Below, in pieces: positions 35,576 to 44,367 of a DNA stretch of 50,665 nucleotides. Each line of letters begins with the position of its first letter. Within the stretch, counting starts at the first letter, position 1. The notes beneath the pieces were generated by a model that had not been told where the DNA came from, searched no databases, and saw only the letters and a list, made by a program, of their open reading frames with translations. Source of the stretch: Actinomycetota bacterium (GTDB lineage: Bacteria > Actinomycetota > Actinomycetes > S36-B12 > GCA-2699445); the NCBI GenBank assembly GCA_029978705.1, contig JAPOIY010000018.1, positions 1-50,665 on the forward strand, in the 5' to 3' direction. Made by a program: the position numbers and the translations under genes.

Positions 35576-36982
35576 TCAGGGAGCCATGGGCTCCCGGACC
35601 CGCAGGCGGGCGTACCCGGACTCGCTGGCGGCAGCCGCACGGGTCCCGGCGAACTCGCCCACCGCGCGGTAGCGCCCCAGGTCCGGGGGGCGGAAGCTGA
35701 AGCGGGCCGACCCCGCCACGACCCGCAGGTTCTCGGTGCGGACGAACTGCCAGCCGGACAGCGGGTCGTTGCGTTCGATGGTCACCTGCCCGCGGCCGCT
35801 CTGCCCGGGGGCGACCCGCAGCGCCACGGTCGTGGTGGTCCCGGGCGCGGCTACGGCCTTCTTGTGGCCGTCGAACAACACCTGGGTCCGCGTGATGAGG
35901 CGGGACGTGCGCGTCAGCGTGTACCGGCCGGATCCTTTGACCCCGACGTAGTACCTGCCCTTGGGCAGGTTCTCCTCGACGGTGGCACCGCTGCCCAGGA
36001 ACCGGCCGCCGTCCCGGCGCAGCTCGACCTCCGTGTCCCCGCCGGCGACCCGCAGTTTCACGGCGCTGCGGCGGCTCACCTGGAACCGGTAGAGGTCGAC
36101 GGAGTCGAGTCCGCCGTTCAGGCGGCCCTTGACTTTCGCCCGGTCCCCCAACGGGATGCCGGGCGCAGTGTCGTCCCGACCCGCGGCCGCCACCCGCAGC
36201 CGGTATTTCTGACCGCCGCGCCCCTTGCCGGCTTCGACGAGGAACACGTACTGGCCGGTCTCCCGGGGGGTGAAGAGCCGGTAGCCGCCGCACCGCGCCG
36301 ACAGGACCGGTTCCGCCCGGTCGAAGGACCGCACCCCCGGGGCGAACACGCGCAACGACAGACAGCGGTCGGCGGACAGGTTGACCCGGGTGGCCGCCCC
36401 GGCGGTCAGCCGCCGGTTCCAGGCATCCCCCGGATCGACCAAGCGGTCCACGACGTTCCGGACCCCGTTGCCGGGCAGGTGACGCCCCGGTGGGGTCGGC
36501 GGCGGGCTGGGCACGAGAACCCGCAGGGCGAAGGTGTCCTCGGTGGATCCCTCGTCGCGGCCCACCCGCACGAAGTAGTCCGCACCCTTCTCGAGACCGG
36601 ATGTCTCGAGGGTGGCGTTCCCCTTGTTGTCGGTCGCTTCGCAGTCGACCGAGGCGAGCCGGGAACGCTGCTGGCGCATGATGTCGACGCTGCCGTCCAT
36701 GTCACCGGCATTGTCCAGTTCGATCACCACGGTGCCGCGCGACGGCGCCCGGAACCGGTACCACACCGACGCCGCCGAGTCCGCGCAGGCACTGCGGTCC
36801 TGACCCGACTCCTTCGTCGCTCCCACCAGCGTCCCGGTGGTCGACGCCGGCAGCGACAGCACGATGGCGTCGGCGCGGTTGTCGTTGGGCGGTGGGCCCG
36901 CGGCAGCCGCCGGGAGGGCGACGAGGGCGGGGGCCAGGACCCCCGCAGTGATACAGGGCACGAGGAGGCGATGTCGAGTCAT
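35576..36982 (-). CDS. secreted beta-rich protein of unknown function (PPC-like domains)
   Basis: 468 residues. A Sec signal peptide (residues 1-28, ending VALPAAAAG) is followed by NDNRADAIVLSLPASTTGTL and VWYRFRAPSRGTVVIEL, the pattern of bacterial pre-peptidase C-terminal (PPC-like) beta sandwiches, here near 30-155. A second such unit at about 270-355 (VDLYRFQVSRRSAVKLRV ... GRYYVGVKGSGRYTL) and a last Ig-like beta domain follow. No catalytic motif, LPXTG or membrane anchor is seen, so it is released or wall-associated. It is inserted between rplA and rplJ, which are normally adjacent, and has a 65-bp gap from rplA. Function not assigned. Confidence 0.75.
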   Translation of the reverse strand: MTRHRLLVPCITAGVLAPALVALPAAAAGPPPNDNRADAIVLSLPASTTGTLVGATKESGQDRSACADSAASVWYRFRAPSRGTVVIELDNAGDMDGSVDIMRQQRSRLASVDCEATDNKGNATLETSGLEKGADYFVRVGRDEGSTEDTFALRVLVPSPPPTPPGRHLPGNGVRNVVDRLVDPGDAWNRRLTAGAATRVNLSADRCLSLRVFAPGVRSFDRAEPVLSARCGGYRLFTPRETGQYVFLVEAGKGRGGQKYRLRVAAAGRDDTAPGIPLGDRAKVKGRLNGGLDSVDLYRFQVSRRSAVKLRVAGGDTEVELRRDGGRFLGSGATVEENLPKGRYYVGVKGSGRYTLTRTSRLITRTQVLFDGHKKAVAAPGTTTTVALRVAPGQSGRGQVTIERNDPLSGWQFVRTENLRVVAGSARFSFRPPDLGRYRAVGEFAGTRAAAASESGYARLRVREPMAP

Positions 36983-37047
36983 ACCCCCAGTGTGGCGCGG
37001 GGGAGCTCCCGGGTCACCAGGCGGCTGCCCGAATCCCCCGAGCGCCG

Positions 37048-37758
37048 TCAGCCCTGCGCGTCGGCGGCGTCGCGCGCCCGCGCCGGGTCGACCGGGACAC
37101 CGGGCCCCATGGTCGAGCTGACGACGATCTTCTTGATGTAGCGGCCTTTGGAACTGGCGGGCTTCAACCTCAGGATCTCGTCCACGGCAGCCGTGTAGTT
37201 CTCCGCCAGTTGCTCGGCGGTGAAGGACTTGCGGCCGACGATGAAGTGCAGGTTGGCGTGCTTGTCGACGCGGAACTCGATCTTGCCGCCCTTGATGTCC
37301 TCAACGGCCTTCGCGACGTCCATCGTGACCGTTCCGGTCTTGGGGTTGGGCATCAGGCCACGGGGGCCCAGTACCTTGCCCAGCCGGCCGACCTTACCCA
37401 TCATGTCGGGGGTCGCGACGGCCGCGTCGAAGTCGGTCCACCCGCCGGCGACCTTCTCGATCAGGTCGTCGCTGCCGACCTCGTCGGCCCCCGCAGCGCG
37501 CGCCTGCTCGGCCTTCTCGCCCGCGGCGAAGACGATCACCCGCGCGGTCTTGCCGGTGCCATGCGGGAGGTTGACCGTGCCGCGCACCATCTGGTCGGCC
37601 TTGCGGGGATCGACGGACAGGCGGGCCACACCCTCGACGGTCGCGTCGAACTTCTCGCCGCCGTTCTCCTTGACCAGGGTCATCGCCTCGAGGGGCGGGT
37701 AGAGGGCGTCCTTGTCGATCTTCTCCGCGGCCTTGCGGTAGTTCTTGCCGTGCTTCAT
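37048..37758 (-). CDS. rplA: 50S ribosomal protein L1
   Basis: 236 residues from the ATG at 37758 with AAGGAG 7 nt upstream; a 41-residue upstream extension has no family match. [52 protein letters not shown] and [14 protein letters not shown] are diagnostic. It forms the mobile L1 stalk at the E site and represses rplKA in many bacteria. Confidence 0.97.
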   Translation of the reverse strand: MKHGKNYRKAAEKIDKDALYPPLEAMTLVKENGGEKFDATVEGVARLSVDPRKADQMVRGTVNLPHGTGKTARVIVFAAGEKAEQARAAGADEVGSDDLIEKVAGGWTDFDAAVATPDMMGKVGRLGKVLGPRGLMPNPKTGTVTMDVAKAVEDIKGGKIEFRVDKHANLHFIVGRKSFTAEQLAENYTAAVDEILRLKPASSKGRYIKKIVVSSTMGPGVPVDPARARDAADAQG

Positions 37759-37861
37759 CTCTCTGCTCCTTGTCGCAGTCGTGGTCATCGGGCCAGCACC
37801 TGGCCCTGCCACACGGCGCCGGGTGACGCCGCCCCGCCCCGGGGGGCGGAAGTCCGATCGG

Positions 37862-38293
37862 TCAGCCGGTGACCGTGACACCCATCTGGCGGGCGGTGCC
37901 CTCGATGATCTTCATGGCGCCGTCGATGTCGTTGGCGTTGAGGTCGGGCATCTTGGTCTCGGCGATCTGCCGCACCTGGTCGCGGGTGATGGACCCGACC
38001 TTGGTCTTGTGCGGCTCGCCGGAGCCCTTCTGCAGGCCCGCGGCCTTCAGCACCAGCTTCGCGGCCGGCGGGGTCTTGGTGATGAAGTCGAACGACCGGT
38101 CCTCGTAGACCGTGATCTCGACCGGGATCACCTCGCCGCGCTGGTTCTCCGTCGCGGCGTTGTAGGCCTTGCAGAACTCCATGATGTTCACGCCGTGCTG
38201 ACCCAGCGCGGGACCGACCGGCGGAGCGGGGTTGGCCTGGCCGGCCTGGATCTGGAGCTTGATCAGCCCGGCGACCTTCTTCTTGGGAGCCAT
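37862..38293 (-). CDS. rplK: 50S ribosomal protein L11
   Basis: 143 residues. [20 protein letters not shown] and [19 protein letters not shown] show the Pro-rich N-terminal domain where thiostrepton resistance mutations occur, with wild-type prolines. It recruits RelA and release factors at the GTPase centre. A 103-bp gap to rplA follows. Confidence 0.97.
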   Translation of the reverse strand: MAPKKKVAGLIKLQIQAGQANPAPPVGPALGQHGVNIMEFCKAYNAATENQRGEVIPVEITVYEDRSFDFITKTPPAAKLVLKAAGLQKGSGEPHKTKVGSITRDQVRQIAETKMPDLNANDIDGAMKIIEGTARQMGVTVTG

Positions 38294-38345
38294 GTTCTTC
38301 CTCTGTTCCTCTGTTCCTGTCGTCTATGCCCGGGGTGGCGCCGCG

Positions 38346-39299
38346 CTATGCGCGCTCCACCTGGTCGAAACGCAACTCCACCGGGGTGTCGCGTCCGAAC
38401 AACTCCACCATCGCGGTCAGTTTCTGGCTCTCGCCGTTGACCTCGGAGATCGTGGCCTGCAGCGTGGCGAACGGGCCGTCGATCACGGTCACCACGTCAC
38501 CCACGGCGAAGTCGGTGACCACCACGGTCTGCTGTTGCTTGGCGTCGCCGCCACCTCCGGAGATGTCGGCCGTGGCGTCCGCGGCGGCAGCCGCGGGCTT
38601 GGCCGGCTCCGGCGGCTGGAGCATCCGCACCACTTCGTCGATGCTCAGCGGGTGCGGGTTCTGCGCGTTGCCGACGAACCCGGTGACCCCGGGGGTGTGA
38701 CGCACCGCGCCCCACGTCTCGTCGTCCAGGTCCATCCGCACGAGCACGTATCCGGGCAGCTTGATGCGCCGCACCTTCTTCTTCTCGCCCTTGCGGACCT
38801 CCCAGACCTCCTCCTCGGGGACCTCGACCTGGAAGATCCGGTCCTCGAGGTCCAGCGTCTCGCGGCGCTTCTCGAGGTTGGCCTTGACCCGCTTCTCGTA
38901 GCCGGCGTAGGAGTGCACGACGTACCACTCCCCCGGCTGCATCATCAGCGAGTCCCGCAGGTCTTCGACCGGCTCCTCGGCCGCGGCGTCAGCCGGCGGC
39001 GCGGCGGCGGGCAGGTCGGTCACCGGTTCGGCGACGACCTCGGCATCCGTCTCGGTCTGGGTCGCGATGGCGGCCTCCGCGTCGACCTGCGTCAACTCCT
39101 CGGCGGCTTCCGGCGACGGGTTCTCGAACTCGTCAGAGTCGTCGTCGGCGAGGGCGGGGTCGTCGACCTGGGACAGCTCGGCGTCGACCGCCGCCGTCTC
39201 ATCGCCGGACTCAGCGCCCACGGGAGAGTCGTCTATCGCGTCGATGGCGGGATCGTGCGGCTGCTCCGCCTGATCGGACCACTGGGGATTCTCGGACAA
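38346..39299 (-). CDS. nusG: transcription termination/antitermination factor NusG, long form
   Basis: 317 residues from a TTG at 39299 (GGAGG 9 nt upstream). The first 115 or so residues are an acidic, low-complexity extension (many Asp, Glu, Ala, Pro). The NGN domain begins at [20 protein letters not shown] and contains [16 protein letters not shown] and [10 protein letters not shown] Pro/Ala/Gly-rich linker with GGGG follows (about 225-260). The KOW domain is [20 protein letters not shown]. NusG couples RNA polymerase to S10 and Rho. Order secE-nusG-rplK is typical. Acidic extensions are known in actinobacterial NusG. Confidence 0.93.
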   Translation of the reverse strand: MSENPQWSDQAEQPHDPAIDAIDDSPVGAESGDETAAVDAELSQVDDPALADDDSDEFENPSPEAAEELTQVDAEAAIATQTETDAEVVAEPVTDLPAAAPPADAAAEEPVEDLRDSLMMQPGEWYVVHSYAGYEKRVKANLEKRRETLDLEDRIFQVEVPEEEVWEVRKGEKKKVRRIKLPGYVLVRMDLDDETWGAVRHTPGVTGFVGNAQNPHPLSIDEVVRMLQPPEPAKPAAAAADATADISGGGGDAKQQQTVVVTDFAVGDVVTVIDGPFATLQATISEVNGESQKLTAMVELFGRDTPVELRFDQVERA

Positions 39300-39316
39300 G
39301 ACTGCGTTCCTCCGCC

Positions 39317-39553
39317 TCACTCGCCACCGAACAACGCGAGCACGCCCCGCCCGAACACGAAGTCCATGAGCGCGATGATGCCCGCCATGATGAGCACGAA
39401 CACGATGACCACCCCGGTGTAGGCGGTCAACTCCTTGCGGGTCGGCCAGATGACCTTCCGCAGTTCCGCGATCACCTCGCGGATGAACAGGGTGAACCTG
39501 CCCCACCAGCCCAGGCTGTCCCGGTCGGCCCGGGCCGTTCCGGTTCCGCTCAC
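39317..39553 (-). CDS. secE: preprotein translocase subunit SecE
   Basis: 78 residues from a GTG at 39553 with GGAGG 4 nt upstream. An amphipathic helix [20 protein letters not shown], the SecE signature, precedes one membrane segment ([20 protein letters not shown]). It clamps SecY. The gene follows tRNA-Trp and precedes nusG, the actinobacterial arrangement. The frame continues upstream through the tRNA, which cannot be coding. Confidence 0.95.
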   Translation of the reverse strand: MSGTGTARADRDSLGWWGRFTLFIREVIAELRKVIWPTRKELTAYTGVVIVFVLIMAGIIALMDFVFGRGVLALFGGE

Positions 39554-39629
39554 TCGTCCTCCGCACATTCCGCCGGCGCCTGTGCACCGGTCCGACTCCC
39601 GCCGTACCGCACCCGGCACGGTGTCCGCG

Positions 39630-39702
39630 CAGGGCCGGAGGGACTTGAACCCCCAACCGCCGGTTTTGGAGACCGGTGCTCTACCAATTGAGCTACGACC
39701 CT
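39630..39702 (-). tRNA. tRNA-Trp (CCA)
   Basis: Folds to a cloverleaf on the minus strand: acceptor AGGGTCG/CGGCCCT, D-arm TAGCTCAATTGGTAGAGC, anticodon loop CTCCAAA with anticodon CCA, T-arm GGTTCAAGTCC. The 3' CCA is not encoded. It lies 76 bp upstream of secE. Confidence 0.95.
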
Positions 39703-39916
39703 CTGGCGACCGCGAGCCGCCGCGGCGGCTGGTTGGTTCCGCTCCGCCCCGGACACCCGCCTGACCCGGCTCCGGAGGGTTCCGGGGGACCAAGGCAGGC
39801 TTGCGCACGGCGCGACGCGCCCGACTGAGTGTAGATGCACCCGGCGGGGCGGGTCCAATCCCTGCCTGCGGGTGGCCGCGCGCGCTTGCGCCCGGCCTCC
39901 CTGCGAGGATGAGGGC

Positions 39917-41119
39917 ATGGCAGTCTCACACCGCGTTTCCCAACGTATCGGGGCCATCGCCGAGTCCGCGACACTCGCTGTCGACGCCAAGGCCAAGGCC
40001 ATGAAGGCCGAGGGGCGTCCCGTCATCGGCTTCGGGGCGGGGGAACCGGACTTCCCCACCGCGGACTACATCGTCGAGGCGGCGGTCGTGGCATGCCGCG
40101 ACCCCAAGAGTCACCGGTACTCCCCCGCGGGCGGGCAGCCGGCGCTGAAGGAGGCGGTCGCCGCGACCACGGCCGAGTACTCGGGCCTGACGGTGACCCC
40201 GCAGCAGGTGCTGATCAGCAACGGCGGCAAGCAGGCGCTCTACAACGCCTTCGCCACTCTGCTCGACGTGGGCGACGAGGTCCTCCTGCCCAGCCCGTTC
40301 TGGACCACCTACCCCGAGATGATCAACCTGTGTGGGGGTCTGATCGTCGAGGTGCCGACCACGGAGGCCACCGGCTACCGGACCAGCGTGGCGCAGTTGG
40401 AGCAGTACACGTCCGACCGCACGAAGGTCCTCGTGTTCGTCTCTCCCTCCAACCCGACCGGCGCCGTGTACTCCCCGGCGGAGGTCGAGGCGATCGGGCA
40501 GTGGGCGGCTGAGCGGGGCATCTGGGTCATCACCGACGAGATCTACGAGCACCTCGTCTACGGCGACGCCCAATTCAGTTCGATGCCGGTGCTGGTCCCC
40601 GAACTCGCCAGCCAGTGCATCGTGGTCAACGGTGTGGCCAAGACGTACGCCATGACGGGCTGGCGCGTGGGCTGGATGATCGGGCCCCCCGACATGGTCA
40701 AGGCCGCCACCAATCTGCAGTCCCACGCCACGTCCAACGTCTGCAACGTCGCCCAGGCGGCGGCACTGGCCGCCGTGTCCGGAGGCCTCGCGGTCGTGGC
40801 GGAGATGCGGGCGGCTTTCGACCGCCGGCGGTTGACCATCGTGTCCGCCCTCAACGACATCCCAGGCTTCGTGTGCCCGGAACCGGAGGGCGCCTTCTAC
40901 GCCTACCCCGCCGTCCAGGAGGTCCTGGGACGTTCCATCCGGGGTCGTACCCCCACCACGACGACCGAACTGGCGGAGATCATCCTCGACGAGGTCGAGG
41001 TGGCCGTGGTGCCGGGGGAAGCCTTCGGCACGCCCGGGTACCTGCGGTTCTCGTACGCGCTGGGGGACGACGAGATCGTCGAAGGGGTCGGCCGCATCGC
41101 GTCGCTGCTTGCGGAGTGA
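39917..41119 (+). CDS. aspartate aminotransferase (class I/II, PLP)
   Basis: 400 residues from the ATG at 39917 (GAGG upstream; the frame extends 15 codons further without a good ribosome site). It transfers an amino group from aspartate to 2-oxoglutarate with pyridoxal phosphate. [33 protein letters not shown] and [11 protein letters not shown] are present, and the PLP lysine is in [15 protein letters not shown]. The sequence resembles the subgroup Ib enzymes (AspC/AspB) of actinobacteria; a preference for other amino acids cannot be excluded. It is divergent from secE/tRNA-Trp and convergent with murB (7 bp). Confidence 0.93.
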   Translation: MAVSHRVSQRIGAIAESATLAVDAKAKAMKAEGRPVIGFGAGEPDFPTADYIVEAAVVACRDPKSHRYSPAGGQPALKEAVAATTAEYSGLTVTPQQVLISNGGKQALYNAFATLLDVGDEVLLPSPFWTTYPEMINLCGGLIVEVPTTEATGYRTSVAQLEQYTSDRTKVLVFVSPSNPTGAVYSPAEVEAIGQWAAERGIWVITDEIYEHLVYGDAQFSSMPVLVPELASQCIVVNGVAKTYAMTGWRVGWMIGPPDMVKAATNLQSHATSNVCNVAQAAALAAVSGGLAVVAEMRAAFDRRRLTIVSALNDIPGFVCPEPEGAFYAYPAVQEVLGRSIRGRTPTTTTELAEIILDEVEVAVVPGEAFGTPGYLRFSYALGDDEIVEGVGRIASLLAE

Positions 41120-41126
41120 GCGGGGC

Positions 41127-42173
41127 CTAGAGCTCGCAGTTGACGAAGACCGGCTCGGGCACGAGGACGATTCCGAAGCGGTCGGCGACCCCGTCGCGCA
41201 CCTCCCGGGCGAGGGCGAGGAGGTCCTCCGTGGTCGCGGCCCCCCGGTTGGTGAGGGCAAGCGTGTGTTTCGTCGACAGGGCGGCCGGACCGGGCAGCCC
41301 GTACCCCCTGGCGAAGCCGGCGCTGTCGATCAGCCACGCGGCACTCACCTTCACCCCGCCCGCGGACGGGAACCGGGGGGCGTCCTGCGGCAGGGACGCG
41401 GCCGTGGATTCGGGGACGATCGGGTTGGTGAAGAAGGAACCGGCGCTCCACGTGTCGTGATCGGCGGCGTCGAGCACCATCCCCTTGCCGCGGCGCAGCT
41501 GCAGGACGGCCTCGCGGACATCGGCCAGGGGGGCCCGGTCCCCGACCCCGACGCCCAGGCGACGGGCCAGTTCGGGGTACCGGATGGGCTGGGACGCGTC
41601 CGCGCGTTCCAGCCGGAACGCCACCTCGAGGACGACGTAGCGTCCGGGACGGCGTTTGAAGACGCTGTCGCGGTAGCCGAAGCCGCACTGACCGGGCAGC
41701 AACTCCTTGACCTCACCGGTGGCGCGGTCCAGGAGGCGCACCCGCGAGATCACGTTGCCCACCTCCTGCCCGTAGGCCCCGACGTTCTGCACCGGGGTCG
41801 CCCCGACCCGCCCGGGGATCCCGGCCAGGCATTCCAGACCGGCGAGGTCGGCGGCCACCGCCGTGGCCACGAGACCGTCCCAGTCCTCGCCCGCCGCCGC
41901 GATGATCTGCGACGCCCCGCAGCCGTCCGCACGGTGGACCCCCGACGTACGCACGATCAGCACCGTTCCGGGGAACCCCGCGTCTCCGACGACGACGTTG
42001 CTGCCGCCGCCGACGAGGAGGAGCGGATCACCCGCGGCATCGGCGGCCCGCACCCGCTCGACCAGGTCCCGCTCGTCGTGGACCTCCACGAGGTCCGCCG
42101 CCGGGCCACCGACGCGCAGCGTGGTGAGACCGGCCAGGGTATCGGCCGTCCGCACGGTCCCGTCCTCGGTCAC
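41127..42173 (-). CDS. murB: UDP-N-acetylenolpyruvoylglucosamine reductase
   Basis: 348 residues from a GTG overlapping the HadB-like stop by four bases. It makes UDP-MurNAc for peptidoglycan, using FAD and NADPH. TTLRVGGPA and LLVGGGSNVVVGD bind FAD; GIPGRVGATPVQNVGAYGQE is the core motif; FGYRDSVFK holds the catalytic Ser; the last Glu is in VPEPVFVN. The FGYRDS loop type points to type I MurB. Confidence 0.96.
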   Translation of the reverse strand: MTEDGTVRTADTLAGLTTLRVGGPAADLVEVHDERDLVERVRAADAAGDPLLLVGGGSNVVVGDAGFPGTVLIVRTSGVHRADGCGASQIIAAAGEDWDGLVATAVAADLAGLECLAGIPGRVGATPVQNVGAYGQEVGNVISRVRLLDRATGEVKELLPGQCGFGYRDSVFKRRPGRYVVLEVAFRLERADASQPIRYPELARRLGVGVGDRAPLADVREAVLQLRRGKGMVLDAADHDTWSAGSFFTNPIVPESTAASLPQDAPRFPSAGGVKVSAAWLIDSAGFARGYGLPGPAALSTKHTLALTNRGAATTEDLLALAREVRDGVADRFGIVLVPEPVFVNCEL

Positions 42174-42592
42174 AGCCGCAGGAGGGCCACGGCCCGCACG
42201 TGTTTCAACACCTGCTCGTCGCCGCTCGTCGCCGTGATGTCGACGACCACGCGGCCCCCGGACAACTTCTCGGCCACCTGGCCCTCGATCCGGACCTCGG
42301 TGCCCTCGTCGTCGTCGGGCACGACCACGGGCCGACTGAACCGGGCCTCGTAGGAGGAGATGGCGCCCGGGTCGCCGACCCACTCGGTGACGATCCGGCA
42401 GGCGGTCGCCATGGTCAACATCCCGTGGGCGATCACATCCGGCAGTCCGACCGCCTTGGCCATGCGTTCGTTCCAGTGGATCGGGTTGTAGTCGCCGCTG
42501 GCTCCGGCGTACATCACCAGGTCGATGCGCCGCAGCCGCGTGGTGAGGCCGGGCAGGTTGTCCCCGACCGAGACGTCGTCGTACCCGAGCAT
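42170..42592 (-). CDS. MaoC-like (R)-3-hydroxyacyl dehydratase subunit, HadB-type
   Basis: 140 residues, a single hot-dog fold. The hydratase-2 motif is YAGASGDYNPIHWNE (about residue 28), with the catalytic Asp and His. Together with the HadA-like neighbour it would dehydrate 3-hydroxyacyl-ACP in fatty-acid elongation; in mycobacteria HadAB act on mycolate precursors. The order rpmG-hadA-hadB-murB is conserved in actinobacteria, and this gene lies 1 bp after the HadA-like one. Confidence 0.9.
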   Translation of the reverse strand: MLGYDDVSVGDNLPGLTTRLRRIDLVMYAGASGDYNPIHWNERMAKAVGLPDVIAHGMLTMATACRIVTEWVGDPGAISSYEARFSRPVVVPDDDEGTEVRIEGQVAEKLSGGRVVVDITATSGDEQVLKHVRAVALLRL

Positions 42593-42593
42593 G

Positions 42594-43052
42594 TCAGGCC
42601 CCCGTCCCTGCGGTACCGCGCGACACGATGACCTCGCGCGTGGTGACCACCAGTTCCCCGGCCACGGTGGTGACGGAACTCCGCGTGGTGACGAACTCGT
42701 TGCGCCCGGCCGTGTGGATGTCGGCGACCACGGCGCCCACGGTCAGCTCGTCGCCGGCGCAGATCGGGCGCTCGTAGTCGAAGTGCTGCTCCCCATGCAC
42801 GACACGGCCATAGTCCAGGCCGAGGTCGGGATCGAACATGGCCATGGCGATGGCCTTCATGGTGAGAGTGAAGGCGAAGGTCGGGGGCGCCACCAGGTCG
42901 GGGTAGCCGAGTTCGCGCGCGGCGTCCACGTTGTGGAACACCGGGTTGTGGTCGCCGATGGCCGTCGCGTAGTCCCGGATGTGCTCGCGTCCCACCAGGT
43001 AGGGGGGAGACGACGGGTACTCCTTGCCCACGAAGGCGGGGTTGAGAGCCAT
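42594..43052 (-). CDS. MaoC-like dehydratase subunit, HadA-type
   Basis: 152 residues from the ATG at 43052, which overlaps the upstream reductase stop (TGATG). Hot-dog fold with VGREHIRDYATAIGDHNPVF, APPTFAFTL and the ...VVHGEQHFDYERPI helix strand. It keeps the non-catalytic-type GDHNP/VF pattern of HadA, which serves as the substrate-binding partner of HadB. Confidence 0.9.
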   Translation of the reverse strand: MALNPAFVGKEYPSSPPYLVGREHIRDYATAIGDHNPVFHNVDAARELGYPDLVAPPTFAFTLTMKAIAMAMFDPDLGLDYGRVVHGEQHFDYERPICAGDELTVGAVVADIHTAGRNEFVTTRSSVTTVAGELVVTTREVIVSRGTAGTGA

Positions 43053-43861
43053 CACATGCCGCCGAGCTGGCCACCCGTGACGGGGACGGTGACCCCCGAG
43101 ACGAAGTCGGAGTCCGGCGATGCCAGGAACGCGGTCACGTTCGCCACGTCCTCCGGTTCGCCCAAGCGGCCCAGCGCGATCATGGCGCGGGCCATCATGC
43201 GCATCTCCTCGGGAATGCCGTACGTGTCGCCCTGCTGCTTGGCCGCGGTCAGGCGCGTCTCGATGAACCCCGGGGCCACGGCATTGACATTGATGCCGAA
43301 CGGCCCCAACTCGCGGGCGAGCGTCTTGGTGACGGCGATGACGGCGCCTTTGGCCGCGGTGTAGTTGAACTGGCCGGGGTTGCCCATGAGGGCGGCCACG
43401 CTGGAGGTCAGCACGATCTTGCGGTGGTGGTCGGGCCGGCCGTTCTGCTTGATCTCCGCCTTGGCGGTGTCCCGCAGGTACGGCATGGCCGCGAGCGTCG
43501 TGTGGAAGGCCGTCTTGAGGTTCGCATCCATCACGAGGTCGAAGAGGGGGTCGTCCAGGCCGTGGAACATCTTGTCCCGCGTCGTGCCTGCGTTGTTGAC
43601 GACGATGTCGAGGGAACCGAACTCAGAGATGGCGGTGTCGATCAGCGCCCGCGCCTGCGCCATGTCGACGGTGTTGGCGACGACCGGGAGCGCCCGGCCC
43701 CCTGCGGAGGTGATGAGGGCGGCGGTCTCCGTGGCGGGGGCGTCGTCGATGTCGTTCACGACGACGACCGCGCCGTCGGCGGCCAGTCGGATGCAGGTAG
43801 CACGGCCGATGCCGCGCCCCCCACCGGTGACGACGGCTACTCGGTTGTCGAGACGACCCAC
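43052..43861 (-). CDS. short-chain dehydrogenase, FabG-like 3-oxoacyl-ACP reductase
   Basis: 269 residues from a GTG. TGGGRGIG (about 12) binds NADP(H), NNAG is intact, and the catalytic Ser, Tyr and Lys are in LTSSVAALMGNPGQFNYTAAK. It carries a small insertion with AEIKQNGRPDHHRK before the Ser strand. Coupling to the two dehydratase genes suggests it supplies their 3-hydroxyacyl substrate; this gene is not part of the core rpmG-hadAB-murB order. Confidence 0.88.
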   Translation of the reverse strand: MGRLDNRVAVVTGGGRGIGRATCIRLAADGAVVVVNDIDDAPATETAALITSAGGRALPVVANTVDMAQARALIDTAISEFGSLDIVVNNAGTTRDKMFHGLDDPLFDLVMDANLKTAFHTTLAAMPYLRDTAKAEIKQNGRPDHHRKIVLTSSVAALMGNPGQFNYTAAKGAVIAVTKTLARELGPFGINVNAVAPGFIETRLTAAKQQGDTYGIPEEMRMMARAMIALGRLGEPEDVANVTAFLASPDSDFVSGVTVPVTGGQLGGM

Positions 43862-43902
43862 GCGTGCCTCCTCGGCTGGGCTGTGGTCCCGAGCCTAGGC
43901 CC

Positions 43903-44070
43903 TCAGCGGGTCTCCTTGTGGATCGTGCTGGTGTTGCATCGGGGGCAGTACTTCTTCAGTTCCAGCCGGTCCGGGTCGTTGCGGCGGTTCTTCTTGGTGA
44001 TGTAGTTGCGTTCCTTGCACTCCTGGCAGGCCAGGGTGATCTTGGGACGGACGTCGCTGGCCTTGGCCAT
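43903..44070 (-). CDS. rpmG: 50S ribosomal protein L33, zinc form
   Basis: 55 residues. CQEC (15-18) and CPRC (42-45) make the C+ zinc ribbon; [20 protein letters not shown] is typical. The gene lies between tRNA-Met and the SDR gene. Confidence 0.96.
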   Translation of the reverse strand: MAKASDVRPKITLACQECKERNYITKKNRRNDPDRLELKKYCPRCNTSTIHKETR

Positions 44071-44107
44071 CAGATGCGCCTTTCGTGGGAGTCGGGGAAG
44101 GGATCGG

Positions 44108-44181
44108 TAGCGGAGGCGGGACTTGAACCCACGACACAGCGATTATGAGCCGCTTGCTCTACCAGGCTGAGCTACTCCGCC
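44108..44181 (-). tRNA. tRNA-Met (CAT)
   Basis: Acceptor GGCGGAG/CTCCGCT, D-arm TAGCTCAGCCTGGTAGAGC, anticodon stem-loop with CAT, T-arm GGGTTCAAGTCCC. The acceptor closes with a G-T pair and no CCA is encoded. Position next to tRNA-Thr and rpmG suggests elongator Met. Confidence 0.94.
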
Positions 44182-44238
44182 CCAGCACCACGGGGGTGCT
44201 GCAGTCATGCAGTTGTCTGCTGCTGCGTCACCGCAGCA

Positions 44239-44314
44239 TGGAGCCCCAATACGGAATCGAACCGTAGACCTTCTCCTTACCATGGAGACGCTCTACCGAC
44301 TGAGCTATTGGGGC
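44239..44314 (-). tRNA. tRNA-Thr (GGT)
   Basis: Acceptor GCCCCAA/TTGGGGC, anticodon loop ATGGTAA with GGT, T-arm CGGTTCGATTCCG, CCA encoded. It lies 57 bp upstream of tRNA-Met on the same strand, likely one transcript with tRNA-Met and rpmG. Confidence 0.94.
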
Positions 44315-44367
44315 GGGCGACAGTCAGGGTACACCGAGGCCGCGGACCACCGGTAACCGAGCGCGCC

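Noticed and set aside
37834-37856. GC-rich hairpin between rplK and rplA
   Set aside because: Runs of C and G allow many weak pairings; no fixed stem and no need for a terminator inside this operon.
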